Below are positions 13,629-19,502 of a stretch of 19,502 nt of DNA, one piece after another. A program made the position numbers and the translations under genes. Numbering within the stretch: the first letter of the stretch is position 1; each line of letters begins with the position of its first letter. Under the pieces are notes generated by a model that saw only the letters and a list, made by a program, of their open reading frames with translations, was not told the origin of the DNA and ran no database searches. The DNA comes from JBOGTC01 sp050692055 (lineage in GTDB: Bacteria; Chloroflexota; Limnocylindria; QHBO01): the NCBI GenBank assembly GCA_050692055.1, contig JBOGTC010000022.1, forward strand, positions 1 to 19,502, given 5' to 3'.

Positions 13629-14462
13629 TCATCCCGCGGTCGAGTCGCCCGGCGTCGGTAGAACGAGAAGGTAGCCTGCGGCGAGGTCGCTGCTCCAGCG
13701 TCGCGGCTCACGGATGACAAACTGGGTGGCGAGCTCGGCGGGCGACAGGAGGCTGTTCGGTTCGGGCGAGGTTCCCCAGATGCCACTGCCGTGCGGGAAG
13801 AGCGGGTCGAGCACCCGCACCCCGGTGACACGGAAGAGGGGATCGAGAGCCGGATCGCCCATCGACTCGAAGCCACTCATGACCCAGGCATGACGCCCTC
13901 GCCACATCACGAGCCCGACCGGCCGCCCGGTGTCGCGGATGGCGGCCGCCGCGACGCGGAGCGCATCGTCGTAGTCGGCGATCGACACGAGCTCATAGGG
14001 GCCGACCCCGATCTCGTTGAGAACCGCGGCCCAGCCGCGCGGATTCGCCCCATTGAACGAGCTCGACGAGAGAGCGCGCGCGTGCTCCCAGAGCGTCTGC
14101 TGATCGTCGCGGGACGTGCGGTCTTCTGCGGCGACCATGTTGTACGCCATCTGGATGCTTGCCCCCACGCACCATTCGAAGGTGAACTGCGGGACGAAGT
14201 CGCCCTCCTGGTACAGGTTGAGCGCGAAGGCAGTCGGCGGTGGGAGGGTCGGGGTCGGGCTCGGCGACGGGCTCGGCGACGGGGTCGGTCGAGCGGTTGG
14301 GCTGGGACGCACGGTTGGCGCCACGGTGGCCGTCGCCGTCGATGCGACGGCCCGGGGAGCTGCGGTGCGATCCATCGCGGGAGACCGCTCGCCAGGGTTG
14401 CCGATCTGGCAGGCCGCTAGCAAGGAGGCGACGAGGGCGAGGCGGAGCGCGCGGGGGATCAT
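13629..14462 (-). CDS. Lipoprotein with papain/C39-like cysteine peptidase domain
   Basis: 277 residues. The lipoprotein signal ends in LLAAC (Cys18). Residues 30-76 are a Thr/Ala/Pro/Ser spacer ending in a PSPSPSPSPTP run, made of near-repeats in the DNA at about 14240-14290, typical of a surface tether. The folded part starts at FALNLYQEGDFVPQF. Q92 and C98 in QFTFEWCVGASIQMAYN fit the oxyanion Gln and nucleophile Cys of papain-like C39-type folds, and H191 in GRHAWVMSGFES fits the catalytic His, with an Asp near 219 (VLDPLFPHG). Family knowledge suggests peptide or amide cleavage outside the cell; a scaffold or transglutaminase-like role is possible. It is preceded by a 139-bp gap with a GATCAT -10-like box 8 nt from the ATG. 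Confidence 0.78.
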   Translation of the reverse strand: MIPRALRLALVASLLAACQIGNPGERSPAMDRTAAPRAVASTATATVAPTVRPSPTARPTPSPSPSPSPTPTLPPPTAFALNLYQEGDFVPQFTFEWCVGASIQMAYNMVAAEDRTSRDDQQTLWEHARALSSSSFNGANPRGWAAVLNEIGVGPYELVSIADYDDALRVAAAAIRDTGRPVGLVMWRGRHAWVMSGFESMGDPALDPLFRVTGVRVLDPLFPHGSGIWGTSPEPNSLLSPAELATQFVIREPRRWSSDLAAGYLLVLPTPGDSTAG

Positions 14463-14501
14463 CGAGAGCCATGATCGATGTTGAGCAGATCTGGGGCCAT
14501 G

Positions 14502-14521
14502 CCTGACGTGCTGCGGTCAGG
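14502..14521. repeat. Short hairpin CCTGAC/GTCAGG
   Basis: A 6-bp perfect stem with an 8-nt loop lies in the 14463-14601 gap between the F420 oxidoreductase (ends 14602) and the peptidase lipoprotein (starts 14462). There is no T run, so a terminator role is weakly supported. The rest of this gap holds nothing I can assign. Confidence 0.35.
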
Positions 14522-14601
14522 GCGGACGCCGGGCCCGATGAAAGGTCCACTGGCGTGCTCGCAACCGATCGGCACACGTGCGCCAACGCAATGCGGGGGA
14601 G

Positions 14602-15561
14602 TCAGGTGCCGCTCAAGCTCTGCACGATAGGGGCAAATGCCTCCATCGCCGGTTCGAAGACGACGTAGTAGGAGATTCCGAGGCGCTCACGCCGCTCAGT
14701 GATCTCGTCGATGAGCTCGTCGACGGTTCCGATGAGCACGAAGGGACTGCCGAGCACATCGTTGACGCTCAGCGGATGCTCGGGCAGCGGCGCCAACTGC
14801 CCGGCGAAGTCGGCGGCGGCGGTGCCCGCATCGTCCGTCACGATGACGCGCTGGATGAGGACGTTTAGCTCCAGATTCTCGAACCGTGTTCCCGCTGCCT
14901 GGCGGATCCAGCCGATCCGGGTCCGGATAGCGGCTTCGGTGAACCCCGAGGGGTTCACCCGGCGGCCACCCTGCCGATGGCCGAAGCCCATGAGGCCCAC
15001 GATGTCGGCCTCGCGCGCCGCCAGCGACAGCCCTTCTCGGCTGTTCGCGCCGATGAGCAACGGCGGGTGCGGCCGCTGGAGAGGCAGCGGATAGAGGCGG
15101 TGATCGCTCAGCTGATAGTGCGTGCCGCTGAACGAGACCTCCTCGCCGCGGAAGAGCTTCTTCAGAATTCGGACAGACTCCGCCAGCCGCTCGATCCGCG
15201 TGGTCGCCGGGTTGAAGGCCAAGCCGATCTGCTCGTACTCGGGCTGCATGTGGCCGGCGCCGAGACCAAGCTCGAAGCGCCCGTCGGAGAGCAGGTCGAT
15301 CGTCGCCGCGTCGCGGGCTACGAGCGCGGGGTGGCGGAGGTCGTTGTTGAGGACGAAGGTGCCCACCCGCAGGCTGGTGGCGTCGGCCACGCTGACCAGC
15401 GGCACCAGCGGCGGGAGCATCTCGGCCAGGTGGTCGGCGACGAGAAAGATGTCGTAGCCGAGCGCCTCGGCGCGGCGTGCCTTCTCGATCCACTCCGCAC
15501 GCGAGCCAGCTGATCGCACGCTGACTCCGAACCGGAAACGGCGTTGCCCGGCCGCGGGCAT
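14602..15561 (-). CDS. LLM-class F420-dependent oxidoreductase (TIGR03621-like)
   Basis: 319 residues from the ATG at 15561, which shares one base with the stop of the upstream gene (TGATG). FRFGVSVRSAGSRAEWIEKA, then AEALGYDIFLVADHL and a long run of barrel strands (LRVGTFVLNNDLRHPALVAR, LSDGRFELGLGAGH, PPLLIGANSREGLSLAAREADIVGLMGF), identify the luciferase-like (beta/alpha)8 fold. The opening strand and FVLNND segment fit the MSMEG_2516-type group, thought to use reduced F420. The substrate is unknown. The neighbouring gene pattern (a second LLM protein and a nucleotidyltransferase fragment) suggests a mixed small operon running from 16763 to 14602. Confidence 0.9.
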   Translation of the reverse strand: MPAAGQRRFRFGVSVRSAGSRAEWIEKARRAEALGYDIFLVADHLAEMLPPLVPLVSVADATSLRVGTFVLNNDLRHPALVARDAATIDLLSDGRFELGLGAGHMQPEYEQIGLAFNPATTRIERLAESVRILKKLFRGEEVSFSGTHYQLSDHRLYPLPLQRPHPPLLIGANSREGLSLAAREADIVGLMGFGHRQGGRRVNPSGFTEAAIRTRIGWIRQAAGTRFENLELNVLIQRVIVTDDAGTAAADFAGQLAPLPEHPLSVNDVLGSPFVLIGTVDELIDEITERRERLGISYYVVFEPAMEAFAPIVQSLSGT

Positions 15562-15821
15562 CAGGTGTAGTCGCCCGAGGCGTCGCCGCCGAATGCCCAG
15601 CCCCTCAGATCGGTGGTTGGATCGGTCCAGTCGGCGGCGACCCGCTCGCACGACTCGGCATCGACCACCACGCCATCAACGTCCATGTCGGACCAGCGAT
15701 CTCCCCGCCCCGCGCCAAGGGAGCCGGTCACGACGGCCGCCTCGATCCGCATATCCGCCTCGAGGAGGTCGAGCACGAGGGCGAGCGTCGCGTCGCGGTC
15801 GGAGGGAGAGAACATCGTCAT
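15561..15821 (-). pseudogene. Truncated nucleotidyltransferase-domain protein
   Basis: 86 residues from ATG 15821 (or 84 from 15815). VVTGSLGAGRGDRWSDMDVD gives the GS...DxD signature (pol-beta fold) with two metal-binding aspartates, followed by GVVVDAESCERVAADW. Complete relatives run 200-250 residues with a third acidic residue and a helical domain; here the protein stops about 25 residues after the motif at GGDASGDYT. It is probably a 3'-deleted remnant whose stop now overlaps the next gene's ATG, although an expressed minimal protein cannot be excluded. The frame is open further upstream, into the 3' end of the LLM gene. Confidence 0.65.
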
Positions 15822-15863
15822 GGGATCAATCCCCGATGCGCTCGTACCGGGGGACCAGGCCAA

Positions 15864-16763
15864 TCACCATCGAAGTCTAGTTGTGGCGCCCCCCGCGGCG
15901 CCTGACTCTCCTCGAGCAGACTCTTGCAGGCGAGGGCGCACGTCCCGAGCAACGCGCTCGAGGAGCAAGCGGTCGTACGGCGCCGGCAGATCGATGATGA
16001 CGCCGCCGACGCCGGCATCCCGGTACTCGGCGAGCCGGGCGACGATGCGATCAGAGGGCTGGGCCGGATCGAGCATGAGCGCGACGGTCGGCGTGATGGC
16101 CGATGGGTCGCGGCCCACCTCGTCACAGTGCCGGCGAAGCACCTCGCTCTTGTGCGCGATCGCGGCCGGCGAGCCGAACCCGTTCCATAGGTCGGCGTAG
16201 CGGGCGGCGATCCGCAGCGTGCGACGCTCCCCTCCTCCGCCGATGAGCAGCGGCAAACGGGGCTGGAGGGGCTTCGGGGCCGCCGGTGCATCGGTCAGGC
16301 GGTAGTGCCGACCGTGAAAGGTGGTGCGTGGTTCGTCGAAGAGCGAGCGGAGGATGGCGGCCTCCTCTTCGAGCCGTGCCAGGCGTTCGGCGCGGCTGGG
16401 CCAGTCGATGCCGTACGCATGTGCCTCCTCACCAAACCAGCCGGCGCCGAGACCGCATATCGCTCTCCCGCCGCTGATGTGATCCAGCGTGATCGCCATC
16501 TTGGCCAGGAGGGCCGGATGCCGGAGGGCAATGCCGCTGACCATGACGCCTACGCTGACGCGGCGAGTGAGCGCAGCGCACGCGGCGGCGAGCTGCCAGG
16601 CCTCGAAGATCGGGCCCTCGCGATCGGCGTCGTGATCCCCGCTGGCCATGAGGTGATCCGAGGTGAGCAGCCAGTCGAAGCCCAGCTCATCGATGAGCAG
16701 TGCCGCGTCGCGCATGGCGGACCAGTCGGTGTACTGCGGTCGCAGCGAGATTCCGATCAACAT
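15864..16763 (-). CDS. LLM-class F420-dependent oxidoreductase
   Basis: 299 residues from ATG 16763. A GTG at 16787 with GGAG upstream would add eight residues. MLIGISLRPQYTDWSAMRDA, ELGFDWLLTSDHL, VSVGVMVSGIALRHPALLAK, GGRAICGLGAGWFGEEAHAY and LPLLIGGGGERRTLRIAARY are the successive strands and loops of the luciferase-like barrel, with the LGAGW loop typical of F420-binding members. It is a different subgroup from the oxidoreductase at 14602-15561 (sequence clearly distinct), so this is not a recent duplication. The C-terminal tail (GESGAAGGATTRLRW) is low-complexity. The reaction is unknown; F420 use is inferred from family. Confidence 0.9.
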   Translation of the reverse strand: MLIGISLRPQYTDWSAMRDAALLIDELGFDWLLTSDHLMASGDHDADREGPIFEAWQLAAACAALTRRVSVGVMVSGIALRHPALLAKMAITLDHISGGRAICGLGAGWFGEEAHAYGIDWPSRAERLARLEEEAAILRSLFDEPRTTFHGRHYRLTDAPAAPKPLQPRLPLLIGGGGERRTLRIAARYADLWNGFGSPAAIAHKSEVLRRHCDEVGRDPSAITPTVALMLDPAQPSDRIVARLAEYRDAGVGGVIIDLPAPYDRLLLERVARDVRPRLQESARGESGAAGGATTRLRW

Positions 16764-16852
16764 CGCACGCTCACTCGGCAGTGACACGGAACTCCAGTGT
16801 GCATCGGCTCATTGGTGGCGGGAAACGACCCAGATGTTGTCAATGGCGGCCC

Positions 16853-17677
16853 TCATCGGTGCCTGTGTGCGACGCGCAGCTCGGTGAGGTAGCGCTTCGT
16901 GATCTGTCCGCCGTAGCGCGAGTCGATAAGCTCCGCGATGCAGGCCAGCAATCCGTCTTGGGAGGCAGGCTCGAGGTCGATGTGCCCCGAGTAGCTGAGC
17001 AGCAGGTCGCGGTACTCCGTGGTGGAGTACGCCACCTCCCACTCGTAGCGGCGAAAGATCGCCTGGCCGAAGCGGCCGGACCCGTCGATCTCTTCGCTGC
17101 TGGATGCGATGTCTTCGGCACGAGGCAGACGGAGGCCCTCCGGGGTGGGCGGATCCCAGAGCTCATAGCAGGCCTGCACCTCATCGAAGAACTCGCCGCT
17201 GCCGCCCGCGACGTGGTGTGTGGCGATGGTCGCCAGGGCACCGTCGGGTCGCAGGGCATCGGCTGCCTTGGTCACGCGCACCGCGGGGTCGATCCAATGG
17301 AAGGCGGTGGCCGACACGACCGCGTCGAAGGGCTCCACCGGCAGCGGCCAGTCCTCGAAGGCCGAGACGACGACACTGGCGTTGGCGAACGCCTCCAGCC
17401 TGCGCTCCGCGATGGCCGCCAGCTCGGGGCTCAGCTCCACGCCGACGAGCAGACAGCCGCGCTGAACGAGCGGGATCGTCGCCAGCGCGGTGCCGACGCC
17501 GATCTCGAGGACTCGGCAACGAGGACCGATGCAGGCCATCTCGGCCAGGTCGTCGAACAGCTGTTCCGGGTAGCCCGGCCGCACTCGATCGTAGCGCTCG
17601 GCATCGGTGCCGAAGGTCAGCCGCAGCCGATCTCGATCCGATGTGGACGTCGAATGGTCCGGTTGTGATCGGCTCAT
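16853..17677 (-). CDS. Class I SAM-dependent methyltransferase
   Basis: 274 residues. FGTDAERYDRVRPGYP (22-37), then motif I VLEIGVGTALAT (56-67) that binds S-adenosylmethionine, the acidic residue of GVELS (E81), FEDWPLPVEPFDAVVSATAF (107-126) and HWID (127-130). The RYDRVRPGYP...AFHWID pattern is that of the methyltransferase 11 / ubiquinone-type small-molecule group. The C-terminal half (YRDLLLSYSGHIDL, YGGQITKRYLTEL) is usual for it. The ATG overlaps the stop of the 52-residue Cys-rich ORF upstream (ATGA), so the two are coupled. The methyl acceptor is unknown. Confidence 0.9.
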   Translation of the reverse strand: MSRSQPDHSTSTSDRDRLRLTFGTDAERYDRVRPGYPEQLFDDLAEMACIGPRCRVLEIGVGTALATIPLVQRGCLLVGVELSPELAAIAERRLEAFANASVVVSAFEDWPLPVEPFDAVVSATAFHWIDPAVRVTKAADALRPDGALATIATHHVAGGSGEFFDEVQACYELWDPPTPEGLRLPRAEDIASSSEEIDGSGRFGQAIFRRYEWEVAYSTTEYRDLLLSYSGHIDLEPASQDGLLACIAELIDSRYGGQITKRYLTELRVAHRHR

Positions 17678-17832
17678 GGTCGTTGCGGCTGATGCGTGCC
17701 GCTGGCGCTCAAGCGTGCCGTGTCGCAGTCCTCGCAGCAGGCGCTTGGCGGACAGACCGGGATCCCGCCGGGCTCGACGCCGAGCGCAGTCAGCTGGTCC
17801 ACGAGGTCCTGTTTCGAAACCACGGGAGCCAT
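17674..17832 (-). CDS. 52-residue Cys-rich small ORF coupled to the methyltransferase
   Basis: ATG at 17832, stop TGA overlapping the methyltransferase ATG by 4 nt. Residues 4-23 (VVSKQDLVDQLTALGVEPGG) look like the N-terminus of aminoglycoside 3-N-acetyltransferases (AAC(3)), in which the phrase is followed by a VHSSL segment. Here it continues instead with VCPPSACCEDCD, giving C27-x4-C32-C33-x2-C36, a possible metal- or thiol-binding knuckle. Codons end mostly in G or C over the first 40 residues. A TAGCCT -10-like box lies 7 nt upstream of the ATG. It may be a real small protein, a leader that couples translation, or the stump of a truncated AAC(3) gene. Function unknown. Confidence 0.45.
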   Translation of the reverse strand: MAPVVSKQDLVDQLTALGVEPGGIPVCPPSACCEDCDTARLSASGTHQPQRP

Positions 17833-17839
17833 TGGCTCG

Positions 17840-17845
17840 AGGCTA
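17840..17845 (-). promoter_or_regulatory. -10-like box TAGCCT for the methyltransferase unit
   Basis: On the minus strand TAGCCT is followed by 7 nt and the ATG of the small Cys-rich ORF. It is divergent to the TATGCT box at 17950, about 100 bp away, so the two units share a compact divergent promoter region. Confidence 0.4.
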
Positions 17846-17949
17846 CCGCGCGAAGGGCTCCGCGACGTGATGGTTGGAACTCAGCAGAGAGTCGCCCGCC
17901 AGGTGTGCGGCGGATGGCGCCGCTGGAGTCACTCGGCCGCGTGGCCGCG

Positions 17950-17955
17950 TATGCT
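17950..17955 (+). promoter_or_regulatory. -10-like box TATGCT for the GNAT-Nudix unit
   Basis: TATGCT is followed by 6 nt (CGGACC) and ATG at 17962, the start of the 17-residue leader ORF. There is no Shine-Dalgarno, consistent with a leaderless message. The -35 region is weak. Confidence 0.45.
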
Positions 17956-17961
17956 CGGACC

Positions 17962-18015
17962 ATGGAGATGCGTCCCAACTGTCGGCTCGGCTGGATCCAG
18001 ATCGACACCGCATGA
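17962..18015 (+). CDS. 17-residue leader ORF coupled to the GNAT-Nudix gene
   Basis: ATG at 17962 opens a frame coding MEMRPNCRLGWIQIDTA, whose TGA overlaps the ATG of the GNAT-Nudix gene (ATGA, 4 nt). The ATG sits 6 nt after a TATGCT box, so it is probably the first codon of the transcript. The main gene lacks a visible ribosome binding site, which fits delivery of ribosomes by the leader. No known attenuation signature (runs of one amino acid) is seen. Confidence 0.4.
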   Translation: MEMRPNCRLGWIQIDTA

Positions 18016-19217
18016 GCGAACTCATTGCCAGCTTCGAGCGTCCCGATCGGCGGATCGTGGTCCGGACAAGCGCCGAGTGGACGCCCGAGGCAGCGTCCGC
18101 AGCGGCCCGACTCGCGCGCACGCGCGGAGCAACGGTCATCGCCTTCGTCGGCGAAGACGCGACGGCCGACCAACGGGTCCTCGCCGAGGCAGGCTTCACT
18201 GCCGCCCGCCGAGAGGCGGTGGTGCAGCTCTCGGTCGACCGTGCTCTGGAAGCGCTGGCGGATGCGATGATGCCGGAGGGCGTCGAAGTTCGGTCGGCCA
18301 CCGAGGTGGATGCCGATCGGCTGCGGTTGCTCGACGATGAGCTGCGCAACGATGTTCCGGGCACCTCCGGCTGGCGCAGCAGCGCGGCAGAGTTTCACTC
18401 GGACACCTTCGGGGATCCGGCGTTCAATCCGGCCACCTACCTGATCGCCATGGACGCTGCCAGCGGAGACTACGTGGGTCTCATCCGCGTGTGGATGAAT
18501 CCGCGCGCTCCGCGCATTGGAATGATCGGCGTTCGAGCAGCCTACCGCCGGAGGGGGATCGCCTCTGCGCTTCTGGCCGTGGCGCTACAGGAGGTGCGTA
18601 ACAAGGACACCATCACGGTGACCACGGAGTACGACGTAACGAATCGGAGTTCCAAAATGCTCTTCGACGGCCTCGGCGCTCGGCAAATCGGTGGAGTGGT
18701 GGAGTTCGTCCTGGCGCCGGTTTCGGAAGCCCAGCCGGACAAGACCAGGCCCCGCGTGGGTAGCCGGCAGGCCGTCCGCATCCTGCTCCTCGACGAGGCG
18801 GACCGGGTGCTGCTGGTGCGGTTCCGGGACGGCGATCGGTCCTGGTGGTGCACGCCCGGTGGCGGGATCGAGCGCGGCGAAACCGATGAGGCGGCGGGTC
18901 TGCGCGAGATCCGCGAGGAGCTCGGGCATGATTCCGTGGAGCTTGGCCCGTGCATCTGGACGCGCCGACACATCGGTGTCTTCCGTGGACGACCGTTCGA
19001 CCAGAGCGAGCGCGTCTACCTCGGCCGTGTCGCCGCCTTCGAGCCCCGTCCGTCTCCACAGGCACTCCGGGAGCACGGGCACGAAGACATCCGCTGGTGG
19101 ACGCTCGACGAGCTGGCGCGAGCAACCGACGAGTTCGCGCCGCGACGCCTGCCCGCGCTGACCCGCGACATCGTCCAAGAGGGTCCTCCCGAGAGACCGA
19201 TCGATGTCGGCGTCTAG
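18012..19217 (+). CDS. Fusion of GNAT acetyltransferase and Nudix hydrolase
   Basis: 401 residues in one uninterrupted frame from ATG 18012. The frame is open further upstream, but the ATGA junction and the domain start favour this ATG. Residues 1-235 are GNAT-like: YLIAMDAASGDYVGLIRVW (143-161), then GMIGVRAAYRRRGIASALLA (170-189) with the acetyl-CoA loop RRRGIA at 179-184, and a late strand GGVVEFVLAPV. A short linker (about 238-252) leads to a Nudix domain: AVRILLLDEADRVLLVRF, then box GGIERGETDEAAGLREIREE plus LGH (284-306), matching GX5EX7REUXEEXGU except His at the last hydrophobic position; E299, E302 and E303 bind metal. W279-C-TPGG precedes the box. The partner substrates are unknown. 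It overlaps the next gene by 14 nt. Confidence 0.88.
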   Translation: MSELIASFERPDRRIVVRTSAEWTPEAASAAARLARTRGATVIAFVGEDATADQRVLAEAGFTAARREAVVQLSVDRALEALADAMMPEGVEVRSATEVDADRLRLLDDELRNDVPGTSGWRSSAAEFHSDTFGDPAFNPATYLIAMDAASGDYVGLIRVWMNPRAPRIGMIGVRAAYRRRGIASALLAVALQEVRNKDTITVTTEYDVTNRSSKMLFDGLGARQIGGVVEFVLAPVSEAQPDKTRPRVGSRQAVRILLLDEADRVLLVRFRDGDRSWWCTPGGGIERGETDEAAGLREIREELGHDSVELGPCIWTRRHIGVFRGRPFDQSERVYLGRVAAFEPRPSPQALREHGHEDIRWWTLDELARATDEFAPRRLPALTRDIVQEGPPERPIDVGV

Positions 19218-19502
19218 CAGGCTACCGCCAACGCCAGCCTGGCGCGAAGGTGATCCGATCCTGTTGCGCGAGGTCTTTCGCGGGCGACTGTGGACCGCTC
19301 GCCCGGCAACGATCGCAGCTGTTCGTGGCGACTTCACCGCCGTCTACCTCGCGCCCGGCACGATCTTCAAGGTCCCGGCGGATACGTCTCGGGACGGAAT
19401 CCTCGAGCGCCTGGATCGAGGCTGGGAGCTGCGTGACCACGAATGGACGCGGGGCCGGACGCTGCACCTCTTGCAGACCAGCGTCGCGCACTCTATCCAC
19501 CT
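19204..19502 (+). CDS. DUF402 (FomD-like) protein, partial (3' end outside window)
   Basis: 99 codons and two bases in the window, starting at ATG 19204 inside the last codons of the GNAT-Nudix gene. TPAWREGDPILLREVFRGRL, then WTARPATIAAVRGDFTAVYL, APGTIFKVP and later GWELRDHEWTRGRTLHLL fit the DUF402 pattern (a beta-barrel fold; characterised members such as FomD cleave nucleotide-linked phosphonates and others act on nucleoside diphosphates or triphosphates). The frame is open to the edge. The overlapping start suggests co-expression with the fusion gene. Opposite-strand frames here are shadows. Confidence 0.75.
   Translation, partial: MSASSRLPPTPAWREGDPILLREVFRGRLWTARPATIAAVRGDFTAVYLAPGTIFKVPADTSRDGILERLDRGWELRDHEWTRGRTLHLLQTSVAHSIH

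Noticed and set aside
14472..14500. 13-codon ORF ending on the peptidase lipoprotein start by ATGA
   Set aside because: No -10 box or ribosome binding site before it and no coding bias; listed only because similar junctions occur at 17674 and 17962.
16838..16843. Perfect TTGACA on the minus strand ahead of the LLM gene
   Set aside because: No matching -10 box at 16-19 nt, so a promoter is not supported.
16764..16856. Chain of tiny ORFs (15 and 13 codons) linked by ATGA overlaps between the methyltransferase and the LLM gene
   Set aside because: The overlaps are intriguing, but the frames are very short, have no ribosome binding sites, and ATGA is a common tetramer; chance is the better explanation.
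19222..19500. 92-codon minus-strand frame at the right edge
   Set aside because: Opposite the DUF402 reading frame, which has recognisable family segments; the minus frame has none.

Overview
The window is GC-rich DNA packed with protein genes and has no rRNA, tRNA, CRISPR array or recognisable transposase. The gene content suggests a heterotrophic, F420-using bacterium: luciferase-like F420 oxidoreductases, a LacI-controlled sugar ABC importer, split transketolase genes, DUF402, and many small Nudix, GNAT and nucleotidyltransferase genes. The mix resembles soil or freshwater Chloroflexota, with Actinomycetota as the alternative. That placement is inference, because no marker gene is present. 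Several start codons have a TANNNT-like -10 box only 6-7 nt upstream, which points to leaderless transcription.

Layout. (1) 1-7402, minus strand: a carbohydrate-use operon running lacI-type regulator, sugar-binding lipoprotein, two permeases, secreted glycoamylase-like (PF10091) hydrolase, sulfatase, then a fibronectin-III protein cut by the window edge. A LacI/cre-type palindrome overlaps the regulator's start codon. No ATPase gene is present. (2) 7403-7784: a gene-poor gap with a 12-bp inverted repeat and a 15-codon ORF. (3) 7785-10191, minus: split transketolase (N and C halves, 4-nt overlap) followed by a HAD hydrolase. A palindrome lies between the likely -35 and -10. (4) 10332-10796, plus: a small TPM-like lipoprotein. 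(5) 10804-13587, minus: a patch of small and damaged genes. It holds a cyclase stump, a three-helix membrane protein, a repeat-bearing gap, a GNAT, a Nudix gene with a probable frameshifted tail, and a nucleotidyltransferase split by an in-frame TAG. (6) 13629-16763, minus: a C39/papain-like lipoprotein and two F420-type luciferase-like oxidoreductases with a truncated nucleotidyltransferase between them. (7) 16853-17832, minus: a methyltransferase preceded by a 52-residue Cys-rich small ORF, coupled by ATGA. (8) 17962-19502, plus: a divergent unit with a 17-residue leader ORF, a GNAT-Nudix fusion and a partial DUF402 gene, all overlapping.

The sugar operon reads as a coherent pathway: an extracellular glycan is cut by the secreted hydrolase, captured and imported, then desulfated and trimmed inside the cell, since the sulfatase has no visible signal peptide. 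The best candidates for something new are the hydrolase-sulfatase pairing, the coupled small ORFs ahead of the methyltransferase and the GNAT-Nudix fusion, and the cluster of broken reading frames at 10.8-13.6 kb. That cluster is either real decay, recoding or sequence error.
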